Positions 1 through 10,835 of a stretch of 64,000 bases of DNA are shown in pieces. The stretch is from Eucommia ulmoides (lineage: Eukaryota > Streptophyta > Magnoliopsida > Garryales > Eucommiaceae), in assembly GCA_016647705.1 (NCBI GenBank), contig CM028333.1:18039743-18103742 (forward strand), read 5' to 3'. The notes under the pieces are model-generated. The model had not been told where the DNA came from. It was given only the letters and a program-made list of their open reading frames with translations, and did no database searches. The stretch's first letter is position 1, and each line of letters begins with the position of its first letter. The position numbers and the translations under genes were made by a program.

Positions 1-1262
1 AATTGAACCAGAAATTTTGAGAAATTGGTAATCTGGTTTTTTACAGTGAACAATTTCAAAAGGTTATTTGCCTTGAAGAACATGAGTTGGCCTATTTATT
101 AGGAAGACAAATGTTTGAAAAGCATCCCACTAAAATTTTAAGGGCATGCGAACTTGAGCTAAGAAAGTGAGGCCCATCTCAACTATGTGTCTATGTTTTC
201 TCTTAGCTCTACCATTTTGGGCTGAGGTGTAAGGGTAAGAGTGTCTTAAATTGATCCCATTTTCTTTAACAATCTGAGTAAAAGCTTGGTATTCAGCCCC
301 CCCCAATCTGGGTGTCAAACTAATTTTCAGCAAATAGATTAAATTGTTTGAATGCTTCTAGAGCATCAGATTTAGCTTTTAGAGAGTATATCCATATGCA
401 TCTACTGAAATCATCTACAAAATGAATGTAGAATCTATAGTTTGAGCTAGACATGAAGGGTGTAGGGCCCCAAATATTAGTATACACAAGTTCAAGTATT
501 TTTTTTGCTCTATTATCTAAAAGTTTGTAAGGTAGAGAATAGGCTTTGCCCAAATTGGCATGCATCACAAAAATTGTGTTTTTCATTGACTTGAGTTTTT
601 ACATTGTTGGTAGCAAGGACTTGACTTAGGACTCTATTTGATAAATGACCCAACCTCCTATGCCAAATATCACTTAGAGAATTTGAAGAAACATCATTAC
701 TGGACTCAGGAGCAATGGTAACACCAGTAAACAAACTTCGGTGGTTGATAGATTTTAACTTAGGCTGATGGCTAAGAGTAGGAACTGACTTGTGATTGGA
801 AGTCTTGAGCTGGTAAAGTCCATCTTTATATATCCCTTGGAGCAATGCCTTCTTTGTCACCTTGTCATTCACAACACAAAAATCAAAATGAAACTCAATA
901 AATACATTATTGTCAGTAGTTAACCTTGAAACACTTACAAGATTCTTAGCAATTTTGGGTACATAAAGCATTTTATTTAGCATTAAGGATGTTCTTGATG
1001 CAGATTTCAGCAAACTAGAACCAACATGTGACATGGATAATTGTTTTCCATCACCAATAGTTAAGTTGTCCTTACCGTTGTACTCACACTTCATATTCAA
1101 GTTACCAATTTCAATTGTGACATGGTTGTTGGCTCCACTGTCTGCATACCATGCCTCATCACTTACAGATTCGGGTGTGGCAACATAAGCTGAGGGGCTT
1201 TGTTTGCTTTGTGAGTTGTTGCTTCTACCAGGGTCAGAACCTATATAGCTATTATCATACAT
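1..1262 (-). pseudogene. copia pol remnant: protease, gag-pre-integrase, integrase core
   Basis: From 1262 downwards a 249-codon open stretch carries an aspartic protease motif (DSGA, usual DTGA/DSGA) and a gag-pre-integrase zinc region (H-x-H with CDACQFG). Two further overlapping open pieces at 320-586 and 130-333 carry the integrase core (VDDFSR; CPYT-like SYPYTSAQNG), separated by frameshifts. The first catalytic Asp appears as Asn (VYTNIWGP; copia usually has TDLWGP) and the catalytic Glu as Lys (NGRAKRKHRH; usually NGxAERKHRH). Both changes are G-to-A on the coding strand. The frame continues past position 1 as decayed integrase C-terminal sequence. Confidence 0.85.
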
Positions 1263-2279
1263 GTTGTAGCATAATGCAACTGAGTGTCCATATTTTCCAT
1301 AGATTTGACAGGTTGGTTTAGGACCATTGAACTTGCCTCCACCTCTTCCTCTGGAACGACCACCTCGACCATGAGAGAATCATTGGTTGAATCCCCTGCC
1401 TTGATGTTGAACTATCCTCGACCATGACTGTGATTTCCTGGCTTGCCAGCAAATTTGGCAGTTGGTGATGGAGAGGAATTCATGAATTTACTTGAATCTA
1501 TCAAGGCATTTAACCTTTCAAGTTTGCTTTCATAACAAGGAGTGTGTCCTACAGTTCTTGCCAAGTATTGTTGATACGAGCTTCAATCATCACAATAATA
1601 GGGATATATTCTGAGTCCAGACTAGATAGAACATTTACTATGAGTTGAGAGTCTGGGTAAAGGTTACCTACTAAAGCAAGAACATATGCCTAGTTCTTCT
1701 TTTGCTTTAGGCAATTAGTCATACTCACACTCCCTTTCCTGGTAGTCTGGAACATGGTTCATGTTTTATCCATTTTTGCCTTGGAGGAAGCACCAAACAG
1801 AGTCTCAATGGCTTTCCATAGAGCTGCTGAAGTGTTACAACCCATTACTTCAGTAGAAATGGATTTAGTTATAGATCCATAGAGCCAGCCCATAAGAAGT
1901 TGATTATTGATAATCTATTGCTCATAATCTGGATTATTTATAAACCTAAAACCTATAGTACCATCTCCATAGTAGTTCCTGCTGGAATGTACTCAGGTGG
2001 GTAGGGACGGCTTTCATTGATGAAGTTATCAAGACAATAACTCCTGATTATTGTGGAAACCATGGTTTTCCACATTGTAAAATTGTTTATGTCCAACTTC
2101 AGGGAAAAGGGTTGGTTGAGAACTCTCCCAAAGTGAGGTACATTGGTTCTATTGTTAGTTGTTCCTCTATTGTTGCCATAGGTAGTGGACTGAGCTGAAA
2201 TATTGCACATCACTGGTGTAGCTAGAGCTTGGCGACCTACGATCTGAGCTGGTGGTGGAGTCTGTATGTTTCCAGACAT
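1263..2279 (-). pseudogene. copia gag remnant
   Basis: The open piece 1953-2279 starts at an ATG just downstream of the PBS and reads as the N-terminal copia gag region (…PFSLKLDINNFTMWKTMV…), the type annotated as UBN2/DUF4219 in plant elements. The stretch 1320-1950 is gag-like but broken by stops. Near 1263-1310 a CCHC zinc knuckle is seen with its second Cys changed to Tyr (CQIYGKYGHSVALC). In life gag would have formed the virus-like particle that packages the element's RNA. It is non-functional here. Confidence 0.75.
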
Positions 2280-2297
2280 GGCCTAGGCCTTGGTAAG

Positions 2298-2310
2298 CTC
2301 TTGAGACCAA
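2298..2310 (-). other. primer binding site (initiator Met tRNA-like)
   Basis: On the minus strand this reads TGGTCTCAAGAGC, close to the plant copia PBS TGGTATCAGAGC that pairs with the 3' end of initiator Met tRNA. It lies directly inside the LTR and about 20 bases before the gag ATG at 2279, as expected. Confidence 0.6.
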
Positions 2311-2620
2311 GTAAAATTTTAGAAGAATGAATGATAATGGAAAACTCAGCCAAAATAGAAACTGAGGCAAACATTCTATTTATAGATAGGTTTCCATGCA
2401 AGAGAAAAGATACACCTTTAGGATGATTACAAGTGACATAAAATAAGAGAAGCAAAATTAAAACAAGAATAACAGAAATGAGAGAATCCCAAGGTTGAAC
2501 CGTAACTCCAACATAAGGAATAGAAGCATCTGATACAACCACTAATAAGCACCGATAGAGAGGTAGGAATGCATGCATCAGAACATAGCACTAGGTAATC
2601 TGAACACATTGTTTCTTACA
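2311..2620 (-). repeat. 5' LTR of the minus-strand copia element
   Basis: The interval lies between the PBS and a TG-type end (minus strand TGTAAGAAACA at 2620). A TATA-like box, CTATAAATAGA on the minus strand at about 2375-2386, would drive gag. The outer boundary rests on the TG end and typical length (about 310 bp) only; no partner LTR is in the window. Confidence 0.5.
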
Positions 2621-2649
2621 GGTAAATCTCATGATCTGTATTTTGGGGA

Positions 2650-2893
2650 TTGTGGGTTAGTAGCCAAAGGTGTTAGTCTAGTTGGTAAGAGGAGATGTTC
2701 ATTTTCCTTGTCAACCAGGGTTCGATTTTTTATTTTTTTTTGGAAAATATTTAATTATGATTAAATCTTGAATTTAATCCTAAATGTAGGTTGATATGAG
2801 AAATTGCGTTCTTAAGATTATATGGGGAGGTGATTAGTCGAGGTGCGTGTAAGCTGGCTTAGACACATCTTATAGTAAAACCAAAAAAAAAAA
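2650..2893 (+). mobile_element. tRNA-derived SINE
   Basis: A pol III box A-like motif (TAGTCTAGTTGG, 2674-2685) and a box B-like motif (GGGTTCGATTT, 2718-2728) are 44 bases apart, as in a tRNA-derived head. The body ends with sequence of the type GAGGTGCGTGTAAGCTGGC…AGACAC, which recurs in plant SINE 3' parts, followed by a short A tail at 2883-2893. About 240 bp is normal for plant SINEs. Target-site duplications were not identified, so the exact start is uncertain. Confidence 0.6.
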
Positions 2894-3532
2894 TAGGTTT
2901 GTACCCAACTTTCAATCATTTGTAACAACCATGTATTGAAAATTAGTATTTTTGAGTCTTAAAAACAAATTGATTTTTATGCATTCTTTTTTATAAGGGA
3001 AAATCCGACAGGGCCCAAGTTAGCAATACATGTCCATAAGCACATGTTAGGCACGAGGAGCTACATCGGGCTCCTATCTGACCAACATGATTACCTCGAT
3101 ATGAGCCTCACCATGAAAAGTACTTCGCCTTGAACAAGTTAACTACAACGTCAACCCCGCCTACAGAGAAAGGCTTCTCGACCCGGTTAGGATTATGACC
3201 CTGGGACAAGGTGTCGATGTCACTTCTATATGGGAGCAATTGAAATGCCCTTCGCCTATTAAGAAAAGAGTTGTTACCTTCTCTAAGTAACAGTCCCTTG
3301 ATTCACGTTTCCACGATTTTCGCCACCAAGTGTACACATATTTTTTTTCCAAGTTAATACTCTACCAAAATCTATTTAGAACTCTCGACTAATGTTCACA
3401 CCGGAGGTGCAACGCTGGCAACTCACCCGCGATACATTGTTTTGCAAGAACCTGAGCTGAGGGAGTAAATCAAACTTGGAGATATTCAACATTTTGGATC
3501 CGAAAGTGACCTGTTGGATGAACTAGTTTTAG
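2894..3532. other. intergenic, includes GC-richer unassigned stretch
   Basis: No gene was recognised. Roughly 3000-3480 is richer in GC than its surroundings, and the minus strand has one 63-codon open stretch without a recognisable motif. The composition suggests the remains of another repeat element, but no LTR, PBS or domain was found. Confidence 0.3.
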
Positions 3533-4383
3533 TGTGACGACTCGGTTTTCTAAGGCCGCTATACGGTTTCTCCCAAAGAGAATTAATACTAAAATTGAAT
3601 AACTAATATTTTACCTTATTAAAATCGAAATTTTCTTACCAACTACGTCGACAACAATATTTATTAATTAATCAAGATAATTTTACAACCATAACAATTT
3701 ATACAAATAATACAAAAATTTAATCCCAATTTAATTATAGTTTCAGGCGTAACTCCATTTTCGTTAACCCTACAACAAGTACTAAGCCAAAATTCAGTAA
3801 AATGTTAACTCGTGTATCCAACCAATCTAAACAAATAACATATAAGCATATATCTCACATAATTATCACTTAATAATCACAAATATTTCATGAAAATTAA
3901 CAATTATAAATAAATAACAACTATTGTATGAACTACATAATAAATAAAAAATTAAATACAACCCCACCCCCACCCCCACCCCCACCCCCACCCTCCCGGT
4001 TAATCCCACTGCCTAATATATATATATAAACTTACTCATTCTCAAGCCATGCATGTTCCATTATTTTTACTTTTCTTTTTGTTTTCCTTACACGTGGACA
4101 CACTAAAACAATTCCACTAAATTCACAAACCTTTACACGTGTCACAATACAAGAGTTTTCTTAAAACTACACTAATCCCCCTATAATTTTATATAATATT
4201 ATTCCAAAATCTAAAATTATACGCTAAAAATTATCAAATATATATTTATATCATAAATTTTTATAATATATAAAATAATCTAAAAAATATCAAATATTCA
4301 TCTATGCCTTAAATTTTCATAATGTACAAATATTAAACTTAATAAAATAATATTTTCAAAATATAAATTTTCGGGGTATTACA
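3533..4383 (-). repeat. 3' LTR of a Ty3/gypsy (Tekay/Del-like) element, body lost
   Basis: On the minus strand the LTR begins TGTAATACCCCGAAAATT (4383) and ends GTCGTCACA (3533), 851 bp. Both ends are typical of plant Tekay/Del gypsy LTRs. Just outside the 5' end (4384-4400) the minus strand is a polypurine tract (AAGGGGATAGAT), so this was a 3' LTR with internal sequence once on the higher-coordinate side. A TATA box lies at about 4014-4030 on the minus strand. No target-site duplication flanks it, consistent with loss of the rest of the element. Confidence 0.65.
3962..3997 (-). repeat. (GGGGGT)n G-quadruplex-type microsatellite inside LTR
   Basis: The plus strand reads CCCCCA repeated about five times. 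On the transcribed (minus) sense it is (TGGGGG)n, starting roughly 20-55 bases downstream of the LTR TATA box, that is, around the expected transcription start. Confidence 0.9.
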
Positions 4384-5435
4384 ATCTATCCCCTTAAATA
4401 AATTTCATCTTCGAAATTTTATTCAAAATAATAATAATTCAAAATCACATAAACTGGATAGTCATGTTAGTTACACTCAATTCTAGAATAATGGTTCTCT
4501 ATGTAGGGTTCTATAACCGAAAGTCACTAACAATCCACATTTTACAAAATTCATACTACACATCGCCACTTTCACATTTGCAATGACCCATACTTTATCC
4601 AACACAATATAACATGGTGCACTTTGGTCAATAACTCTTAAAATAAGTAATATTCTACGAGACGAAATAGATTATTCAAAATGAAATTCGTTTGAGTAAT
4701 TAATTTGTATTGTAAAGTTAATGATCCATTGCATTTCAAAAAAAAATTCAATTTTGTTAAATTTAATAATAGAAACTAAATTTTGCTTGGCAATGCAAAA
4801 TCTAAAAAAATAAAATATTAGTTTTAAGGATATTTTTGTCATGGGCTAAATTTTGTAATTTACTATTTATTGCAACATTCTCAGTACATAATTTTTTTTG
4901 AGAACTCTAATAGTTTTGTCAAAAAATCTAAACTCACTGTATGTAATAAAGAAAACTGTAATTTTCTAATGAAAAAATTATAGTATTTTTTACGTGATAC
5001 AATAATTACTTTTGAAAAAATTATTATAGTTCGTGAATAATATGAACCAAAAAATTAAGTTTTGACTAGGAATACTTATTTTTAAAATACTAGAAGATAA
5101 AGTGGGAGTGAAATTAGGTACGATTACAAAACCGCAAACTGCAATTAACCTTCAATTATTCTATCACATAAAAATTACTATACTTTTTCATTAGAAAAAA
5201 TCGTTATAGTTCGTGAATTATATGGACCAAAAATTTAAGTTTTGACCAGGAACACTTAGGAAGATAAAGTGGGAGTGAAATTGAGTACGAAACCGTAAAC
5301 TGCAATTGACCTTCAATTTTTCTTGTGATAGATCAAAGACGTATAGTTCGAAAAAAAACTCTTTAACATGGAAATTATATTTGAATTTACCAGTGGAGAT
5401 TTGTTGCATGAACTTTGGTGAGAATGTGATTTAAG
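4384..5435. repeat. AT-rich spacer with ~180-bp tandem duplication (about 4990-5340)
   Basis: After the polypurine tract at 4384-4400 no internal gypsy coding sequence was recognised. From about 4990 a unit of roughly 180 bp is repeated: TATAGTTCGTGAATAATATG near 5026 recurs as TATAGTTCGTGAATTATATG near 5206, and both are followed by matching AAGTTTTGAC and AGATAAAGTGGGAGTGAAATT blocks. No gene is seen. Confidence 0.65.
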
Positions 5436-5762
5436 GATGGAAAAGATGGACTTGAGAGTTGGGAGCAGCCAAGCGAAGGCCATCGGCACCATTACAAAGG
5501 CCCACCAATCATTTTCTCTCAATTGCTATCCAGCGCCACCCTTCAGTCCCCGAAATATTCCAACCGGATCACCGGCGGCTTTCTCTTAGCAACTTCTAGC
5601 TCATTGCTCGCCTTACCCTACATAGTCCAGGTATATAGTAAATCGGAGGGTTTTGCAAAAATCGAAGGAGACCCAAATTGCTTCTTTCTAAAAAAAAAAA
5701 AAAAAAAAAAATACCAAATGGAAGTAAAAAGTGAAATTTTGCATCCAAAAGCGTTGAAATCC

Positions 5763-5767
5763 ATAGT
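5763..5767. other. target-site duplication ATAGT (left)
   Basis: ATAGT immediately precedes the left terminus TGTTGAAAC of the copia insertion and is repeated exactly at 10831-10835. This shows that 5768-10830 entered as one integrase-mediated insertion or replaced one without disturbing its ends. Confidence 0.9.
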
Positions 5768-6110
5768 TGTTGAAACAAATGAATTTTAAATTGTTTTTTA
5801 GAATAGAAAGTGTCAAATGTGTAATTTTCTCTAACCCTTTTATTCCACATTGGTTGGAAGATGAGGAATTAATGTGGATATCTAGGGGTATATGAGACAT
5901 TTGGAGTATGCCCCAAGGGGTACCCACATTTTGTCGAGGGATGAGGAGTTACATCCCTACCGGTTTACCACACACGCGTGCCGCCGCCGCCGTCCGTCCG
6001 AGTCACGTCGCGTTGCGCGTAATGAGGTGACACTTATTTACTTTTTTAAAAAAAATATTTTTTTTAAAACAGTTTAATTTAAAAAAAAAAAAAAAATGTT
6101 TTAATAAAAA
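5768..6110 (+). repeat. truncated left LTR (U3 only), plus orientation
   Basis: The interval matches the reverse complement of about 10485-10830 (shared ATGAATTTTAAATTG, GGGATGTAACTCCTC-type and GTCACCTCAT-type blocks) up to TTTTAATAAAAA at 6110. Then it switches directly into gag coding sequence. TATA box, R, U5 and PBS are therefore missing. The A-rich run at 6080-6096 is part of the U3. Confidence 0.85.
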
Positions 6111-9100
6111 GAAACATTCCCAAGTGCTTGTTGTTTCTAACAACGCTCACAAAAAATCATCCTACGCTATTCTAAAACCTAAAGGGAAAAATATGAAAAA
6201 TCAAAATCAGAATCGCAACCACAACAATCAGAACAGAAATATGCATCAAAATCAGAATAGAAACAAACTCCCTTCAAGAAATAATTCTGAACAGTTTACT
6301 TGTTATAACTGTGGGAAGGCGGGCCATTTGGCTCGGAACTGCCGACAAAGACGTCGTCCTGTTCCACAGGCGAATCTTACCGAGAATCAACTTATAGCTA
6401 TGATTTCTGAAATCAATATAGTTGGTGGATCCGAAGGGTGGTGGGTAGACACTGGTGCTTCACGCCATGTCTGCTATGATCGTACTATGTTCAAGTCTTA
6501 TTCTGAAAGTGAAGACAAGAAAGTGTTGCTGGGTGATTTCCACTTCACTATTGTTGCCGGTTCTGGTGAAGTGGAATTAAAGTTTACCTCTGGAAAGACA
6601 GTCATCCTTAAAGATGTTCTGCATACTCTAGAGATGAGAAAGAATTTGGTTTCAGGCTATCTTCTTAACAAGGCGGGGTTCACTCAAACTATTAGGGCTG
6701 ATTTGTGCACCTTAACCAAAAATAATATTTTTGTTAGGAAGGGTTATGCAACTGATGGAATGTTCAAACTGAATGTTGAAATTAATAAAATTTCTTCTTC
6801 TGCCTACATGTTATGTTCTTTTAATATTTGGCATGCTAGACTTTGTCATGTTAATAAACGCATTATTAAAAACTTAAGCAAATTAGAACTAATTCCTAAA
6901 TTGTCTTTGAATGATTTTGAAAAATGTGAATTTTGTAGTCAAGCTAAAATTACTAAAACCCCTCATAAATCAGTAATTAGAGAATCTGAATCTCTTGACT
7001 TGATACATTCTGATATTTGTGAATTTGATGGAGTCTTGACTAGGAATGGTAAACGCTATTTTATTACATTCATAGATGATTGTTCTGATTTTACTTATGT
7101 TTATCTCATGAAAAATAAAAGTGAAGCTTTTGAAATGTTTAAAAATTTTGTAACTGAAATTGAAAATCAATACAATAAGAAAATTAAGAGATTACGTAGT
7201 GATAGAGGAACAAAATATGATTCTGATATTTTTATTGAGTTTTATAATTCTCATGGGATTATTCATGAAAAAGCTGCACCGTATTCTCCTGAAATGAATG
7301 GTAAGGCTGAAAGAAAAAATAGAACTTTTGTTGAATCAGTAGTTGCTATTTTACTTAACTCCGGTGCAGCTTCTCACTGGTGGGGTGAAATTTTATTAAC
7401 GGTTTGCTATGTACTTAATAGAGTTCCCAAATCGAAAAGTAAAATTTCACCTTATGAAGTTTTTAAAAATAAGAAACCAAATTTGTCTTATTTTAAAACT
7501 TGGGGTTGTTTGGCATATGTTCAAATTTTTTACCCAAAAAGAAGAAAACTTGCCAGTAGAACTTATGACTGTGTTTTTATTGGTTATGCAGTAAATAGTA
7601 AAGCTTATAGATTTTATGATTTGAAAGATAGAGTTATCATTGAATCAAATGATGCTGATTTTTATGAATATAAATTTCCTTTCAAATTGAAGAATAGTGG
7701 TGGCTCGACTTCTAGTAATGAACCTATCATTAGGATTAATGAATCTGATAAGGAATTAGATATTGAACCTAGAAAGAGTAAACGATCTCGTATAGCTAAA
7801 GACTTTGGTTCATATTTCTATGCATATACTTTAGAGGATGATCCACTTACCCTCCAAGAGGCATTGTCCTCTATAGATGCCAATTTATGGCAAGAAGCTA
7901 TAGATGATGAGTTGAACTCTCTCGAGTCAAATAGAACTTGGCATTTGATAGATTTACCTCCTAGTTGTAAAACAATAGGATGTAAATGGATTCTTAAGAA
8001 GAAATTGAATCCCGATGGAACCATTGATAAATATAAGGCTCGTCTTGTAGTCAAAGGGTTTAGACAAAAAGAGAATGTAGATTTCTTTGATACTTTCTCA
8101 CCTGTCTCTAGAATTACATCTATTCGTGTACTTTTATCTCTTGTTGCAATTCCTGATCGTATTGTGCACCAAATGGATGTTAAAACTGCTTTTTTGAATG
8201 GTGAATTAGAAGAAGAGATTTATATGGACCAACATGAATGATTTGTTATTCCTGGTCAAGAAAACAAAGCATGCAAATTAGATAAATCTCTTTATGGTTT
8301 GAAACAAGCACCTAAGCAATGGCATGAGAAATTTGATAATTTAGTCATTTCACATGGTTTTAAAGTAAATGAAAGTGACAAATACATTTACTATAAATCT
8401 AAAAATGATGTTTGCACTATTATATGTATTTATATGGATGACTTGCTAATTTTTTGTTCCAATATTCATGTTGTGAATAATATAAAATTCATGCTATGTG
8501 CTAATTTTGATATGAAAGATCTTGGTGAAGCAAGTGTAATCCTTAGTATTAAAATAACTAGGTCTAAACATGAAATTTCTTTGGATCAATCTCATTATAT
8601 AGAGAAGATTCTAAAAAAATACAATTATTTTGATTGTAAACCAGCATGTACTCCTTATGAGCCTAGTGTGAAGTTGTTCAAGAACACCGGTAATGGTGTT
8701 AGACAATCTGAGTATGCGAGCATCATAGGCAGTCTTCGATATGCCACTGATTGCACTAGGCCCGACATAACGTATGCTGTGGGATTACTATGCAGGTTTA
8801 CAAGCAGACCTAGTATTGAGCATTGTCATGCTATTGATAGGATTATGAGATACCTAAAGAGAACTATGAACCTTGGATTACATTATCAGAAGTTTCCCGC
8901 TGTTCTGGAAGGATATAGTGATACTGATTGGAACACTCTTTCAAATGACTCCAAGACAACTAGCGGTTATATATTTAGTATAACTGGTGGAGCTATTTCT
9001 TGAAAATCTAAGAAACAGACTATTTTGGCTCAATCTACTATGGAGTCTGAAATGATTGCACTAGCTTCGGCTAGCGAGGAAGCAGGGTGGTTAAGGAGCC

Positions 9101-9381
9101 TGCTTTCTGATACTCCTTTATGGGAGAGACCGATTCCAGCTGTTTTGATCCATTGTGATAGTACCGCGGCTATTGCAAAGATTTAGAACCGTTATTATAA
9201 CGAAAAAAAGTGACAAATATGTCGCAAACACATCACTATTAGGGAGTATATCTCTATAGGGGTTGTGAGAGTGGATCATGTACGGTCTGATGATAACTTA
9301 GCCGATCCTTTGACGAAAGGATTAGCTCGAGAAAAAGTTTACAAAACCTCGAAAGGAATGGGACTCAAGCCCATAGATTGA
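6111..9381 (+). pseudogene. copia gag-pol polyprotein, four in-frame stops, no frameshift
   Basis: One frame runs from the LTR breakpoint to TGA at 9379-9381. In order it holds an Asn/Gln-rich gag segment, the CCHC knuckle CYNCGKAGHLARNC (from 6301), protease DTGA (6448), gag-pre-integrase (IWHARLCHVN), integrase (HSDICEF, IDDCSD, NGKAERKNR), copia reverse transcriptase with YMDDLL (8431-8448) and RNase H ending in LADPLTKGL. Four nonsense codons interrupt it: TGA 8239, TGA 9001, TAG 9184 and TGA 9211. Family comparison suggests these were GGA, TGG, CAG and CGA, mostly C-to-T/G-to-A changes. Gag lacks its N-terminal half. Integrase and RT catalytic acids are otherwise present, so decay looks fairly recent. 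Confidence 0.88.
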
Positions 9382-9943
9382 CGAGTCACTTGTGAGGCAA
9401 ACCCAACCTATAGACTGGAGATCCCAAGAAATAGGTTCAAAGGGTAATAACAAACTCATGAAGTGATATGAGAAAAATCATGCTATAAATTTTGAGTTCT
9501 ATTTCATAAATGTGCTGTTTGAAGCATGATATCTTGAAGCGATAAAATGTTGAGTTTTTATTAACTCTTAATGAGATCTATACTCTATTTGGAGTGGAGT
9601 ACCTAGCTACAAGAGTACTCTTGATAGATTCACCTATGTGAATGTGGAAGTGTGGCCGCTTTCTATGGAATTTTGGACAAAATTCTCTAGAGCATTCACT
9701 ATACTGGGATACACGTGCATGGCCGTAAAGCACGGGCTTTTGGACTACACCCTCATAGGGTTGTGTGTGTGATGTTGTTAGAGATAGAGTTCAAAACTAT
9801 GAGTTACTCTAGTATAATCTAAAGTATCTTCACTATGTAAAGGTTCAAGTCGATAGACACATTTTCTTATGCACAATCTTATATTGAATTATACTGCTCG
9901 ATGAAAAAAAAAATATTTTTAAAAATTCAAGTGGGGGGATAAT
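9382..9943 (+). other. copia 3' untranslated region and polypurine tract
   Basis: About 550 bp of non-coding element sequence follows the RNase H stop. It ends in AAGTGGGGGGAT (about 9929-9940), a polypurine tract that normally primes plus-strand DNA synthesis at the start of U3. Here it abuts the U5 end of an inverted LTR. Confidence 0.7.
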
Positions 9944-10488
9944 TGTTGAAGCAGAAAATAAATAAAGAACGAGTTTACCAAAATTTCTTGGGATGAGTCG
10001 CGGACTAGGTCGCTCTCTTTAAGACGTTTCGCGGCTCTGCCCAAGAACGTGCAAGCAGTGTAACAGCCCCGTCGTCCCCAGGATAAAACAACCCAGAATC
10101 ACCTCTGTCTAGAACCTTCTTTGCACAACAAAAAGCCTGAATACTAAACACCCACTCACTGTTTGAACAAACAAACAGACTGCTCGGAAATCAAAATTTA
10201 AAAAAAATAAAATTATTTCAGATGAAGAAGAAGACTGAAAGCAATTTTCTTTTGCTATTTCAGATCAAGATGAAGGCTGAAGACTTATTCTGTATTTTAA
10301 AACTGAGGAAGAAGCCAGTATTTATAGGGGGGGAAAATTGAACCGTTTTGAAAAAAAAATAAATTCTTGAAATCGAAATTAAAAAAAAACGTTCAAATAA
10401 TTTAATTATTATTTTAAACGTTAAACGTTTTTATTAAAACATTTTTTATTAAAACGGTTCAATAGGAAAAAACGTTTTTATTAAAATG

Positions 10489-10520
<32 letters not shown>

Positions 10521-10830
10521 ACTGTTTTAAAAAAAAAAAAAAAAAATTTAAAAAGTAAATAAGTGTCACCTCATCACACGCGACGCGACTCGGCACTGCC
10601 GGACGGACGGCTGCGGCGGCGCGTGTGTGGTAAACCGGTAGGGATGTAACTCCTCACCCCTCCACAAAATGTGGGTACTCCTTGGGGCACACCCCAAGTG
10701 TCTCACATACCCCTAGATATCCACATTAATTTCTCCTCTCCCAACTAATGTGTGATAAAAGGGCTAGAGGAAATTGCACATTTGACACTTTCTATTCTAA
10801 AAAATAATTTAAAATTCATTTGTTTCAACA
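9944..10830 (-). repeat. full-length right LTR in inverted (minus) orientation
   Basis: The reverse complement aligns along its whole length with the solo LTR 56833-57646. Shared landmarks are the GC-rich U3 block, the TATA region and the U5 segment GGCAAAGCCGCGAAACGTC (minus strand, about 10030-10050). A TATA box, CCTATAAATACTGG on the minus strand (about 10317-10330), points into the element. It is 887 bp long with TG…CA ends and an intact ATAGT duplication outside. Confidence 0.85.
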
Positions 10831-10835
10831 ATAGT
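10831..10835. other. target-site duplication ATAGT (right)
   Basis: Exact repeat of 5763-5767; beyond it the WAT1 pseudogene intron resumes. Confidence 0.9.

Larger units (their letters stand above)
1..2620 (-). mobile_element. Ty1/copia retrotransposon, 5' portion, decayed, cut by window edge
   Basis: Reading on the minus strand from 2620 leftwards the order is LTR, primer binding site, gag, protease, gag-pre-integrase and integrase, which is the copia order. The rest of integrase, reverse transcriptase, RNase H and the 3' LTR must lie left of position 1. Reading frames are broken by stops and frameshifts and catalytic residues are changed, so the copy is dead. The protease context WYADSGANNHVT and the gag-pre-integrase motif WHRRLGHLSNRVL resemble the Ale/Retrofit lineage (inference). 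No target-site duplication can be tested because the other end is outside the window. Confidence 0.85.
5768..10830 (+). mobile_element. Ty1/copia element with inverted LTRs
   Basis: A 5063-bp insertion flanked by the perfect duplication ATAGT. The internal region reads gag (part), protease, integrase, reverse transcriptase and RNase H on the plus strand, then a polypurine tract. The left LTR (5768-6110) is in plus orientation but keeps only U3. The right LTR (9944-10830) is full length but in minus orientation, so the element starts TGTTGAAAC and ends GTTTCAACA, both being U3 termini. The solo LTR at 56833-57646 confirms which LTR direction is correct. PBS and the first part of gag are deleted. 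The terminal pol motif GMGLKPID suggests the TAR/Bianca group (inference). Confidence 0.88.

Noticed and set aside
2674-2728. Box A and box B considered as a tRNA gene
   Set aside because: The sequence cannot be folded by eye into a tRNA cloverleaf and is followed by a SINE-type body and A tail.
5876-6040. GC-rich block with CCGCCGCCGCC considered as a CpG-island promoter of a host gene
   Set aside because: The same block recurs in the right LTR and in the solo LTR at 56960-57100, so it is part of the copia U3.
9944-10830. Right LTR considered as an independent solo LTR inserted next to a truncated copia
   Set aside because: A separate insertion should have its own duplication on both sides; instead ATAGT pairs only with the far left end of the copia.
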